Origin: Shinella sp. PSBB067
GTDB lineage: Bacteria > Pseudomonadota > Alphaproteobacteria > Rhizobiales > Rhizobiaceae
Direction: 5' to 3'
Assembly (NCBI RefSeq): GCF_016839145.1
Contig: NZ_CP069303.1
Location: 930,001 to 994,000 of the forward strand
Length of the DNA: 64,000 nt
Below, one piece after another: positions 1 through 9,626 of this stretch. The notes below the pieces were generated by a model. It worked only from the letters and a program-made list of their open reading frames with translations. It had not been told where the DNA came from and searched no databases. Every line of letters begins with the position of its first letter. Within the stretch, counting starts at the first letter, position 1. The translations under genes and the position numbers were made by a program.

Positions 1-135
1 GTCATAGGGCGCCGGTTTTTCCTCGACGGGGGCCGCGGCGGGCGTTTCCGTGCCGGCGGCCGGCTTCGCCTTCTGGGCGAGGGCGGGGACGGCAAGGGCA
101 AGGCTTGCGATCAGCGCGAGGCGAATCAGCTTCAT
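1..135 (-). CDS. Secreted protein of unknown function (partial, C-terminus off the window)
   Basis: Only the first 45 codons lie in the window. They begin with a typical Sec signal peptide: K and R near the N-terminus, a run of A, L, I and V, then an AxA-Q type cleavage site around residues 19-21. A Lys/Ala/Pro/Glu-rich segment follows. The ATG overlaps the stop of the upstream NUDIX gene in an ATGA arrangement, so the two are probably co-translated. The export signal is seen; the function cannot be judged from this fragment. Confidence 0.65.
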   Translation of the reverse strand, partial: MKLIRLALIASLALAVPALAQKAKPAAGTETPAAAPVEEKPAPYD

Positions 136-566
136 GCGGCAGGCCCCAGCCGTTCGGCCTCCAGCCGGGCGATGCATTCGCGCACGCTGTCGGGCGCGGG
201 AAGGCCCGCGATCTCCTCGGCGGTATACCAGCCCACCCCCGCCGCATCGTCCGAGGCGACGGCGACCGCATTCCGGTCGGCCTTTACCTTGAAGACGGAG
301 AGGAAGAAGGAGGGGCTGCCGGGACCGTCCTCGCGGCCGGGCAGGTCGTAGGTCGCGAAAAGCACGGGCTTTTCGGCGCGGATGCCGGTTTCCTCGAAGA
401 GTTCGCGCAGCGCCGTCTCGGCCGGCGTCTCGCCGTCCTCGCCGCGCCCGCCGGGAAAGGCATACATGGCGTCAGACGGCGGCTTGCTGCGCAGCACCAG
501 CAGGTAGCGCCCGTCGCGCTCGATGACGGCGGAGGAGGCGGGCTGGGGTCTTCTGGATGTCTTCAT
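132..566 (-). CDS. NUDIX hydrolase
   Basis: A 144-residue protein that is essentially a single NUDIX domain. The Nudix box G-x5-E-x7-REL-FEETG-I is intact around residues 40-62, giving the metal-binding Glu residues needed to hydrolyse a nucleoside diphosphate linked to another group. The family covers 8-oxo-dGTP, ADP-ribose and NADH hydrolases; the substrate cannot be read from sequence. The stop overlaps the start of the downstream secreted protein by 4 nt. It is transcribed divergently from the SRAP gene, with about 60 nt between the starts. Confidence 0.9.
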   Translation of the reverse strand: MKTSRRPQPASSAVIERDGRYLLVLRSKPPSDAMYAFPGGRGEDGETPAETALRELFEETGIRAEKPVLFATYDLPGREDGPGSPSFFLSVFKVKADRNAVAVASDDAAGVGWYTAEEIAGLPAPDSVRECIARLEAERLGPAA

Positions 567-626
567 CGCTGTCCGGCTCGGTTGCGCTTCATTGACCCCT
601 TATAGGCAAAGTGCGATGACGACGCC

Positions 627-1400
627 ATGTGTGGACGATATGCATTGCTGGCCAAGGCGGATCTCGCCGAAGCGTATTTCGATCTTGCGGAACTGGACGA
701 CCTGCCGGAGCGCTACAACATCGCGCCGACGCAGCCGATCCTCGTCGTCGTCGCCGGCGAAAGGCAGGCGCCCGGCAGCAACCTGCCGGAGCGCAGGGCG
801 ATGCTGCTGCGCTGGGGCTTCATGCCCGGCTGGGTGAAGGACCCCCGCGAATTCCCGCTTTTGATCAACGCGCGCGCCGAAACGGCGATCGGCAAGGCCT
901 CTTTCAAGGCCGCCATGCGCCACCGGCGCATCCTCGTGCCGGCCTCCGGCTTCTTCGAGTGGCGGCGGCCGGCGGAGAAGGGCGCGAAGGCGCAGGCCTA
1001 CTTCATCCGCCCGCGCAAGGGCGAGATCGTCGCCTTCGCCGGCCTGATGGAGACCTGGTCTTCGGCGGACGGTTCGGAGGTCGATACCGGGGCGATCCTG
1101 ACGACCGCGGCGAACAGCGACATTTCCCGCATCCACGACCGCATGCCGGTCGTCATCCGCCCGGAGGATTTTTCCCGCTGGCTCGACTGCAGGACGCAGG
1201 AGCCGCGCGACGTCGCGGACCTCATGAAGCCCATCGACGACGGCTTCTTCGAGGCGATCCCGGTTTCCGACAAGGTGAACAAGGTCGCCAATATGGGACC
1301 CGACATCCTCGATCCCGTCGAGGAGCGTGCCGAGGAGGCGCCGGAAAAGAACAAGGGCACAGAAGCGCCCCCATCGTCGGATCAGCTTTCGCTTTTCTGA
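627..1400 (+). CDS. SOS response-associated peptidase (YedK/HMCES, SRAP family)
   Basis: 257 residues beginning MCGRY. In this family Met1 is removed and Cys2 becomes the catalytic residue that forms a thiazolidine crosslink with abasic sites in single-stranded DNA, shielding them. Family signatures are present: NIAPTQ around residues 31-36, LLRWGFMPGW around 57-66, INARAET around 82-88, and the FFEW motif around 112-115. The last 25 residues are a charged, Glu-rich tail typical of rhizobial members. The start is fixed because Cys must be residue 2. Single gene, divergent from the NUDIX gene. Confidence 0.93.
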   Translation: MCGRYALLAKADLAEAYFDLAELDDLPERYNIAPTQPILVVVAGERQAPGSNLPERRAMLLRWGFMPGWVKDPREFPLLINARAETAIGKASFKAAMRHRRILVPASGFFEWRRPAEKGAKAQAYFIRPRKGEIVAFAGLMETWSSADGSEVDTGAILTTAANSDISRIHDRMPVVIRPEDFSRWLDCRTQEPRDVADLMKPIDDGFFEAIPVSDKVNKVANMGPDILDPVEERAEEAPEKNKGTEAPPSSDQLSLF

Positions 1401-1404
1401 TCGC

Positions 1405-1586
1405 CTATTCGTAAAGCGACTGCAGGACCGGCGGCAGGTCGCGTTCGCGGCGCGGGTCCGTGCACTTCACCTCGGGCTTGCACTGCGTGGCGGCCACGAC
1501 GGCGCGCAGGCCGAGCGGCTTGTAGCGCGCCTGCAAGGTCTCGGCGGCGGCGCCGGTTTGTGCGGGTTGTTTCTTTGCGGTTGGCA
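1405..1586 (-). CDS. Small basic protein of unknown function
   Basis: A 60-residue ORF starting MPTAKKQPAQ, rich in Lys, Ala and Pro at the N-terminus, followed by LQARYKPLGLRAVVAATQC and a charged tail ending LPPVLQSLYE. The ATG at 1586 is preferred over the GTG two codons upstream because AGGAG lies about 7 nt before it. It is convergent with the SRAP gene, the stops being 4 nt apart. No domain is recognised. The good ribosome binding site and compositional order suggest a real gene, but this is inference. Confidence 0.55.
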
Positions 1587-2016
1587 TTCTCACTCTCCTG
1601 ACGTGTCGTTCTCAGGCGGCCCCGTATGATTCCCCCGGTTTGCCCCTGACGACCTATGCATTTACCGGACCCTTTCGGCCAAATTCTGCTCAAATTTTGA
1701 TCGCTCTGCGGCGAAGGCGCCGAATGACGGGGTTTGACGATCAACAATTATGACCGGCGGACATATCGCGCACCGGGCGTGAGGCTGCCTCGCATGGCCG
1801 TAACGGGCCGAAAGGACAGGATTTTCGTCGCCTGGCCTTCGCGCCCGCTTGACCGCAGGCCCGCGCGGCGCGATAAAGCAGGCCATGAAAACGGTACTCT
1901 GCATTCGCCGGAGCATTATTCGCTAGCGCACGCGCTGGCCCGGCCGTTTTCGTCCCTCAAAATCCCCGGATGACAACGACCCGGCCAGCCGGGTGCATGC
2001 ATTTTGGGAGATTTCC
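1587..2016. other. Intergenic region between the small protein gene and cysS
   Basis: About 430 nt with no convincing gene. The ORF at 1734-1973 (+) has low-complexity Arg/Pro-rich content typical of a shadow frame and no ribosome binding site. The segment must hold the promoters of the leftward small gene and of cysS; no strong -35/-10 pair stands out. The local AT-rich patch around 1680-1755 is the likeliest promoter area. Confidence 0.4.
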
Positions 2017-3489
2017 ATGGCCGAAAAGCCGGTCCTGACGCTGTACAACACGCTCACGCGCTCGAAGGAGCCCTTCGCTCCCATCGATCCCGACAACGTG
2101 CGCATGTATGTCTGCGGCCCGACGGTCTACGACTTCGCTCATATCGGCAATGCGCGGCCGGTCATCGTCTTCGACGTGCTCTACCGCCTGCTGCGCCATG
2201 CCTATGGCGAAGCCCACGTCACCTATGCCCGCAACATCACGGATGTCGACGACAAGATCAACGCCCGGGCGCTGCGCGATTTCGGCGGCGAGATCGAAAG
2301 CGGCGCCCTGTCGCTGAACGAGGCGATCCGCCGGGTGACGGAGAAGACGGCCAACCAGTTCCATTCCGACATCGCCACGCTCGGCGCCATGCCGCCGACG
2401 CACGAGCCGCGCGCCACCGAATTCGTGCAGCCGCGCGAGGACGGCAAGGCGGACATGATCACCCTGATTCAACGTCTCATCGAACGCGGCCATGCCTATG
2501 AAACCAATGGCGAAGTGCTGTTCGACACCGGCTCGATGGCCGATTACGGCCAGCTCTCCAGGCGCAATCTCGACGAGCAGCAGGCCGGCGCCCGCGTCGC
2601 CGTCGACGTGCACAAGAAGAACCCCGGCGACTTCGTGCTCTGGAAGCTCTCCTCGCCGGAAGAGCCCGGCTGGGATTCGCCTTGGGGCCAAGAGGCGTGG
2701 AAGGCCGCAGGCCTGACAGGGAAACCAAAGGGCCGGCCCGGCTGGCATATCGAGTGCTCGGCCATGTCGGCCGCCTATCTCGGCGAGGTCTTCGACATCC
2801 ATGGCGGCGGGCTCGACCTGATCTTTCCGCATCATGAGAACGAGATCGCCCAGTCGCGCTGCGCCCATGGCACCAAGGTCATGGCAAATGTCTGGATGCA
2901 CAACGGCTTCGTGCAGGTCGAAGGCCGCAAGATGTCGAAGTCCGAAGGCAACTTCGTCACGATCTACGAACTGCTGCACGAGGAGAAGTTCGGCGGCCGC
3001 AAATGGCCGGGCGAGGTGCTGCGCCTCGCCATGCTGATGACCCATTACCGCGAGCCGATCGACTTCTCCGTCAAGCGGCTGGAGGAGGCCGAGCGCCTGC
3101 TCTCAAAATGGCCGGCCGGCGGCGATCCGGCGGAAGGCCGCGTGGACCAGACGGTGATCGCCCCGCTCCTCGACGACCTCAACACGGTCGGCGCCGTGCA
3201 GGCCCTGCACGCACTCGCCCAATGCGCCAACAGTGACCCGCTGATGCTGCCCGTCTTCGCCGCCAGCGCCCGGCTTCTCGGTGTCGAGCCGAAGAAGGCC
3301 GAGGTCTCGAAGGCGCTGGAGGAGAGCATCGACTCGATCATCCAGCTCCGCCTCGAAATGCTGAAGGCGAAGAACTTCACCGAAGCCGACAGGATCCGCG
3401 ACGACCTTTCCGCCAAGGGCATCCAGCTGAAAGACGGCAAGGACCCGGCGACGGGCGAGCGCGTGACGACGTGGGAGGTGAAGAGGTGA
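2017..3489 (+). CDS. cysS: Cysteinyl-tRNA synthetase
   Basis: 490 residues. A class I synthetase that attaches cysteine to tRNA-Cys in the cytoplasm. It carries zinc-binding Cys33 in [10 protein letters not shown], the HIGH motif as HIGN at 42-45, further zinc ligands around Cys247 (WHIECS) and His272 (FPHHEN), and KMSKS at 305-309. Start ATG 2017 follows GGGAG by 6 nt and gives the usual [13 protein letters not shown]-terminus; the in-frame ATG 24 nt upstream lacks a site. Residues about 225-238 form a short insertion before GRPGWHIE relative to the E. coli enzyme. The stop overlaps the next GTG start. Confidence 0.97.
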   Translation: MAEKPVLTLYNTLTRSKEPFAPIDPDNVRMYVCGPTVYDFAHIGNARPVIVFDVLYRLLRHAYGEAHVTYARNITDVDDKINARALRDFGGEIESGALSLNEAIRRVTEKTANQFHSDIATLGAMPPTHEPRATEFVQPREDGKADMITLIQRLIERGHAYETNGEVLFDTGSMADYGQLSRRNLDEQQAGARVAVDVHKKNPGDFVLWKLSSPEEPGWDSPWGQEAWKAAGLTGKPKGRPGWHIECSAMSAAYLGEVFDIHGGGLDLIFPHHENEIAQSRCAHGTKVMANVWMHNGFVQVEGRKMSKSEGNFVTIYELLHEEKFGGRKWPGEVLRLAMLMTHYREPIDFSVKRLEEAERLLSKWPAGGDPAEGRVDQTVIAPLLDDLNTVGAVQALHALAQCANSDPLMLPVFAASARLLGVEPKKAEVSKALEESIDSIIQLRLEMLKAKNFTEADRIRDDLSAKGIQLKDGKDPATGERVTTWEVKR

Positions 3490-3968
3490 CCACGCCCTTC
3501 TACACCGGCGGATGCCAGTGCGGCGCCGTGCGCTTTCATGTCGAGGGCGCGCTTGGCGATGCGTCGGTCTGTCATTGCCGGATGTGCCAGAAGGCGAGCG
3601 GGAACTTCTATCTGCCGCTGGTTTCGGTCAGCGGCGCGAAGCTGACATGGACGCGCGGCGCGCCGAAGCGCTTCAAGTCCTCCAACCACGGCCATCGCGG
3701 CTTCTGCGCCGAATGCGGCACGCCGTTGACCTACGAGGCGCCGGACGGCGTGGCGCTGACCATCGCCGCCTTCGACGATCCCGCCGAAATCGCCCCGCGC
3801 ATCCAGTGGGGCATCGAGGCGAAGCTGCCCTATGTCGACACGATCCGCGACCTGCCCGGCGAGGACACGATGGCCGACCAGGACGCTGCGTCCTTCCTCG
3901 CCGATCTCGTCTCCTACCAGCACCCCGACCACGATACCGACGAATGGCCGCCGGAGCGCGCGTCATGA
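3486..3968 (+). CDS. GFA-family zinc protein, copy 1
   Basis: 160 residues of the glutathione-dependent formaldehyde-activating (GFA/CENP-V) fold. Zinc-binding cysteine groups are visible: GGCQCGAV near the start, CHCRMCQK around residues 32-39, and CAECGTPL around 72-79. The GTG start lies inside the cysS stop codon (GTGA overlap) behind GGGAGGTGAAG, so translation is coupled to cysS. It is the first of three tandem paralogues. The family is annotated for formaldehyde-glutathione condensation, but that activity is disputed for most members and the substrate here is unknown. Confidence 0.88.
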   Translation: MTTPFYTGGCQCGAVRFHVEGALGDASVCHCRMCQKASGNFYLPLVSVSGAKLTWTRGAPKRFKSSNHGHRGFCAECGTPLTYEAPDGVALTIAAFDDPAEIAPRIQWGIEAKLPYVDTIRDLPGEDTMADQDAASFLADLVSYQHPDHDTDEWPPERAS

Positions 3969-4462
3969 GCATCTCGCGCATCTATACCGGCGGCTGCCAG
4001 TGCGGCGCGGTGCGCTACCGCGTGGAGGGCACGCTCGGCGATCCGCATCTGTGCCATTGCCGCATGTGCCAGAAGGCGGCCGGCAACTATTTCCTGCCGC
4101 TCGCCAATGCCCCGCGCGAGCGCTTCGCCATCATCCGCGGCGAGCCGGGCTGGTTCCGGTCGTCGCAGATCGTGCGCCGCGGCTTCTGCCGCGATTGCGG
4201 CACGCCGCTCTTCTACGACGCCCTTGCCGCCGACCATGTCAATGTGACGCTCGGCTCGCTCGACGACCCGGACGACGTGCGCCCCATCGCGCAGGCCGGC
4301 GTCGAATCGCGCGTCGTCTGGTTCGCGCAACTCGCCCGGCTGCCGGAGCACGAAAGCAATGAAGGAGAGGGCGGCGAGGCGCGGCATGTGAGAATCCGCG
4401 ATACGAACCGCCAGCATCCCGACTACGACACCGATCACTGGCCCCCGGAGGGTTCCGCATGA
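3965..4462 (+). CDS. GFA-family zinc protein, copy 2
   Basis: 165 residues with the same fold and the same three cysteine clusters as its neighbours ([24 protein letters not shown]). It overlaps copy 1 by ATGA. Unlike copies 1 and 3 it has an extra charged insert of about 15 residues near the C-terminus, before the conserved QHPDYDTDHWPPE tail. All three copies end in a variant of QHPDxxTDxWP, a shared signature that supports origin by tandem duplication. Function is unknown beyond probable zinc binding. Confidence 0.88.
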   Translation: MSISRIYTGGCQCGAVRYRVEGTLGDPHLCHCRMCQKAAGNYFLPLANAPRERFAIIRGEPGWFRSSQIVRRGFCRDCGTPLFYDALAADHVNVTLGSLDDPDDVRPIAQAGVESRVVWFAQLARLPEHESNEGEGGEARHVRIRDTNRQHPDYDTDHWPPEGSA

Positions 4463-4578
4463 GCGATCCGAAACCCGAACTCGGCTTTCCCCGCAGATGG
4501 CTCTATTTCATCGCCGGCAAGCTGATCCTCATCACGGCCGTCGTGATCGCCGTCGTCGTCTATTCCACCTATCGCTGA
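4459..4578 (+). CDS. 39-residue single-span membrane protein
   Basis: A tiny ORF starting MSDPKPELGFPRRWLY, continuing into one hydrophobic segment (residues about 17-36, rich in I, V and A) and ending YSTYR. The ATG overlaps the stop of GFA copy 2 (ATGA), and the next gene begins 11 nt after its stop with AAGGAG between. Its place within a run of 4-nt overlaps and the clean positive-inside topology argue that it is translated. No family is recognised; a bitopic inner membrane protein is inferred. Confidence 0.6.
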   Translation: MSDPKPELGFPRRWLYFIAGKLILITAVVIAVVVYSTYR

Positions 4579-4589
4579 AGGAGCCTGCC

Positions 4590-6028
<1,439 letters not shown>

Positions 6029-6040
6029 GAGATTGCCCCG

Positions 6041-6095
6041 CACCCTGACCTTCTCCCGCTTGCGGGGAGAAGGCGGCGGCAGCCGGATGAGGGGC
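6041..6095. repeat. Partial RIME-like intergenic palindrome
   Basis: Between pip and cimA. It opens with caccctgacc, contains the inverted pair ttctccc/gcggggagaagg, and ends gccggatgagggg. The same blocks recur at 19123-19281, 41588-41697 and 51633-51766. It matches the description of Rhizobium-specific intergenic mosaic elements but keeps only one of the two palindromes, so it looks like a half-length copy. As RNA it would form a hairpin after pip. Confidence 0.75.
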
Positions 6096-6134
6096 GGATT
6101 TGAAGTGCCAGGACCGTTCCCAGGGAGGGAACCG

Positions 6135-7748
6135 ATGAAAGACCGTATCTACCTTTTCGACACCACGCTTCGCGACGGCCAGCAGACGCCGGGCATCGAC
6201 TTTTCCGTCGAGGACAAGATCGCCATCGCCGCCATGCTGGACGCGTTCGGCCTGGACTATGTCGAGGGCGGCTATCCGGGCGCCAACCCCACCGATACGG
6301 CCTTCTTCGCGAAGAAACGCACCGGCCGCGCGAAATTTGTCGCCTTCGGCATGACGAAGCGCGCCGGCATTTCCGCCTCCAACGATCCCGGCCTTGCCGC
6401 GCTCCTCGATTCCCGCAGCGACGCGATCTGTCTCGTCGCCAAGAGCTGGGACTATCACGTGCGCGTCGCGCTCGGCTGTTCCAACGAGGAGAACCTCGAA
6501 AGCATTGCCGAATCCGTGAAGGCCGTGGTGGCCTCGGGCCGCGAAGCCATGATCGACTGCGAACATTTCTTCGACGGCTACAAGGCGAACCCGGATTATG
6601 CGCTGGCCTGTGCCACGACCGCCTTTTCCTCCGGCGCGCGCTGGGTGGTGCTCTGCGACACCAATGGCGGCACGCAGCCCTCCGAGGTGCAGGCCATCGT
6701 GAAGGCGGTGATCGCGGCCGGCGTGCCGGGCGAGAACCTCGGCATCCACGCCCACAACGACACCGGGCAGGCCGTCGCCAACTCGCTCGCCGCCGTCGAG
6801 GCGGGCGTGCGCCAGGTCCAGGGCACGCTCAACGGCATCGGCGAGCGTTGCGGCAACGCCAACCTCGTCACGCTCGTGCCGACGCTCGCGCTCAAGGAAG
6901 CCTATAACGGGCGCTTCGAGACCGGCATCGACACGGAAAAGCTGACCGGCCTCACCCAGCTCGCCCACACATTCGACGAGCTGCTCAACCGCTCGCCCGA
7001 CCACCAGGCGCCCTATGTCGGCGCTTCCGCCTTTGCCACCAAGGCCGGCATCCATGCCTCCGCGCTCCTCAAGGACCCGCGCACCTACGAGCATGTCACG
7101 CCGGAAAGCGTCGGCAACCTGCGCAAGGTCATGGTGTCGGACCAGGGCGGCAAGGCGAATTTCATCAACGCGCTGAAGCTGCGCGGCATCACGGTCGCCA
7201 GGGACGATCCGAAGCTCGACCGCCTCATCCAGATCGTCAAGGAGCGCGAGGCGACGGGCTATGCCTATGAGGGCGCGGATGCCAGCTTCGCGCTGCTCGC
7301 CTACCGCACGCTCGGCACCGTGCCGGATTTCTTCCATGTCGAAAGCTTCCGCGTCATGGTCGAGCGCCGCTATGACGCCAACGGCCAGCTCAAGACGGTG
7401 TCCGAGGCGGTCGTGCGGGTGATCGTCGACGGCGAGACGATGATGTCCGTCGCCGAAGGCCACGGCCCGGTCAACGCGCTCGACCTTGCGCTTCGCAAGG
7501 ACCTCGGCAAGTACCAGGCCGAGATCGCCGACCTGGAACTGGCGGACTACAAGGTGCGCATCCTCAACGGCGGCACCGGGGCCATCACCCGCGTCCTCAT
7601 CGAATCGACCGATGCGTCGGGCGCCCGCTGGTGGACCGTCGGCGTCTCTGACAACATCATCGACGCCTCCTTCCAGGCGCTGATGGATTCGATCGTCTAC
7701 AAGCTGCTGAAGAACCGCGGCGAGGCGGGGCGGGCGGCGGCGGAATAG
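6135..7748 (+). CDS. cimA: (R)-citramalate synthase
   Basis: 537 residues of the isopropylmalate synthase superfamily: a TIM-barrel catalytic domain with FDTTLRDGQQTPG near the N-terminus, the HAHNDTGQAVANS metal-binding motif around residue 205, and a C-terminal LeuA regulatory domain. Length and the GQQTPGIDFS variant fit the CimA type, which condenses acetyl-CoA and pyruvate to (R)-citramalate, a threonine-independent route toward isoleucine. ATG 6135 follows AGGGAGGGA; the longer frame upstream runs through the RIME repeat. LeuA-like use of 2-oxoisovalerate is less likely. Confidence 0.9.
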   Translation: MKDRIYLFDTTLRDGQQTPGIDFSVEDKIAIAAMLDAFGLDYVEGGYPGANPTDTAFFAKKRTGRAKFVAFGMTKRAGISASNDPGLAALLDSRSDAICLVAKSWDYHVRVALGCSNEENLESIAESVKAVVASGREAMIDCEHFFDGYKANPDYALACATTAFSSGARWVVLCDTNGGTQPSEVQAIVKAVIAAGVPGENLGIHAHNDTGQAVANSLAAVEAGVRQVQGTLNGIGERCGNANLVTLVPTLALKEAYNGRFETGIDTEKLTGLTQLAHTFDELLNRSPDHQAPYVGASAFATKAGIHASALLKDPRTYEHVTPESVGNLRKVMVSDQGGKANFINALKLRGITVARDDPKLDRLIQIVKEREATGYAYEGADASFALLAYRTLGTVPDFFHVESFRVMVERRYDANGQLKTVSEAVVRVIVDGETMMSVAEGHGPVNALDLALRKDLGKYQAEIADLELADYKVRILNGGTGAITRVLIESTDASGARWWTVGVSDNIIDASFQALMDSIVYKLLKNRGEAGRAAAE

Positions 7749-7856
7749 GGGCGAGGTTCAGCGCCCTTCATCCTCCCTTCACGGGAATGAATTGGTGCAT
7801 TCACCGCCATTGGGGTAGGACGACGGAAATCCGGGACATCGACGGGAAGTGACACC

Positions 7857-8801
7857 ATGGCCGACGCAAATTCCTCCAGCGGCCCCGAAACGGGCGATTC
7901 GCCGCGCGGCTTCGCCTTTGCGCTTGCAGCCTATCTGCTGTGGGGCTTCCTGCCCTTCTTCATGAAGGCGGTTGCCCATATTCCCGCCTCCGAAGTGGTG
8001 GCCCACCGCATCGTCTGGTCGGTGCCGCTGGCCGGCCTCGTGCTGGTCTGGCTCGGCCGCACGGCCGACATAAAGGCGGCGCTGCGCTCGCCGCGCATGC
8101 TGGCCATGGCGACGCTGACGGCGGTGCTGATCACCGTCAACTGGGGTATCTATGTCTGGGCCATCGGTGCCGGCCGGGCCATCGAGACGGCGCTCGGCTA
8201 CTATATCAACCCGCTCTTCTCGGTCTTCCTCGGCGCGGTTCTGCTGAAGGAAAAGCTCGGCAAGGCGCAGATGGTGGCCATCGCGCTCGCCGCCTGCGCG
8301 GTGGCGATCCTCGCCTTCGACGCCGGCGGGCTGCCGTGGGTGTCGATCGGCCTCTGCTTCTCCTGGGGCTTCTACGCCTTCTTCCGCAAGACGCTGCCGG
8401 TCGGCCCCAACCAGGGATTCTTCCTGGAGGTGCTGCTGCTCAGCGTGCCGGCGCTCGCCTATGTGGTCTGGCTCGAGGCGACGGGTCAGGGGCATTTCGG
8501 CGATACGGGCATGGCCGACATGCTCTGGCTGCTCGCCTGCGGCATCGTCACCGCCGTGCCGTTGATGATCTACGCCAACGGCGCGAAGCTCCTGCGTCTG
8601 TCGACCATCGGCATCATGCAATATATCGCCCCGACGATGATCTTCTTCATCGCCGTCTTCGCCTTCGGCGAACCCTTCGGCACCACCAAGCTCATCGCCT
8701 TCGCCTTCATCTGGGCGGCGCTCTTCATCTATTCCGGATCGATGCTGCACACGGCGCGGGCAAGGCGCCTTGCGGCGGCGGAGTTGAAGCCGGCGGAATA
8801 G
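7857..8801 (+). CDS. rarD: EamA/RarD-family transporter
   Basis: 314 residues with about ten hydrophobic spans arranged as two EamA repeats. Motifs such as YLLWGFLPFF near the N-terminus, NWGIYVWAI in the first repeat and QYIAPTMIFF in the second are typical of RarD, an inner-membrane protein of the drug/metabolite transporter superfamily. The transported compound is not known for most members; chloramphenicol sensitivity was the historical phenotype. Single gene, convergent with the LOG gene (stops about 45 nt apart). Confidence 0.9.
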   Translation: MADANSSSGPETGDSPRGFAFALAAYLLWGFLPFFMKAVAHIPASEVVAHRIVWSVPLAGLVLVWLGRTADIKAALRSPRMLAMATLTAVLITVNWGIYVWAIGAGRAIETALGYYINPLFSVFLGAVLLKEKLGKAQMVAIALAACAVAILAFDAGGLPWVSIGLCFSWGFYAFFRKTLPVGPNQGFFLEVLLLSVPALAYVVWLEATGQGHFGDTGMADMLWLLACGIVTAVPLMIYANGAKLLRLSTIGIMQYIAPTMIFFIAVFAFGEPFGTTKLIAFAFIWAALFIYSGSMLHTARARRLAAAELKPAE

Positions 8802-8845
8802 CAAGGGGCAGGGAACGCCTCGGGGCGAGCCCGCGGCAGGGGCGC

Positions 8846-9466
8846 CTAGAGCCGCGCGATGATCTCGGCTTCGCCTTCGCGGTCGATCTGGCCGGCCCAG
8901 TGGTCGAGGAGGGTGCTGACGATCTCTTCCGGCTCGTCGATGACGACCGGCTGGACGAGGTGGGCGGTGTGGATGAAGCCCTCGTCGGCCATGTGGCGGA
9001 TGAGCTTCAGCATCGGGTCCCAGAAGCCGCCGACATTGGCGAAGACCATCGGCTTGCGGTGCCGGCCGAGCTGCGCCCAGGTCATCACCTCGACGATCTC
9101 CTCCAGCGTGCCAATGCCGCCGGGCAGCGCCACGAAGGCGTCGGCGCGGTCGAACATCTTGTGCTTGCGCTCGTGCATGTCGGGCGTGACGATCAGTTCG
9201 CTGAGCTGGCCGAGCGAATGACGCGTGGCCTCCATATCCACGAGGAATTGCGGTATGATGCCGGTGACGCGCCCGCCATGCGAGAGCACGCCGCTGGCGA
9301 CGGCCCCCATGATGCCCTTGGTCCCGCCGCCATAGACGAGCCGGAGGTGGTTTTCCGCCATCGCCTTGCCGAGTCGCCGACCGGCGGCGATATAGGCGGA
9401 ATCACGGCCTGGCTGGGAACCGCAGTAAACGCAGACGGATCGAATCGGCATGTTTTGTTCGCTCAT
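8846..9466 (-). CDS. LOG-family (cytokinin riboside phosphoribohydrolase-like) protein
   Basis: 206 residues. The Rossmann-like LOG fold is shown by VYCGSQPG near the start, GGGTKGIMG around 50-58 and the catalytic PGGIGTLEE motif around 108-116. Family members release the free base from cytokinin ribotides, or more generally hydrolyse nucleoside 5'-monophosphates such as AMP. Start at 9466 (MSEQNMPIRS) or the ATG five codons later cannot be decided; neither has a strong site. Divergent from the LysM gene. Confidence 0.9.
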   Translation of the reverse strand: MSEQNMPIRSVCVYCGSQPGRDSAYIAAGRRLGKAMAENHLRLVYGGGTKGIMGAVASGVLSHGGRVTGIIPQFLVDMEATRHSLGQLSELIVTPDMHERKHKMFDRADAFVALPGGIGTLEEIVEVMTWAQLGRHRKPMVFANVGGFWDPMLKLIRHMADEGFIHTAHLVQPVVIDEPEEIVSTLLDHWAGQIDREGEAEIIARL

Positions 9467-9626
9467 GGCGCGATTCAGACACCCGCCCGCCGGCCCGTCA
9501 AGGATAATGACCGAAAAAGCGTGCGGAGGGTGCTCGCAATGCCCCCGGAACCTTGTGCAACACACCGGGAATCGATAGCAATTTCGGCAGGGGACCTCCC
9601 GGGAAACCGGGACAGAGAGAGAGTTG

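Noticed and set aside
1734..1973. 79-codon ORF before cysS
   Set aside because: No ribosome binding site, no domain, Arg/Pro-rich composition; treated as part of the intergenic region.
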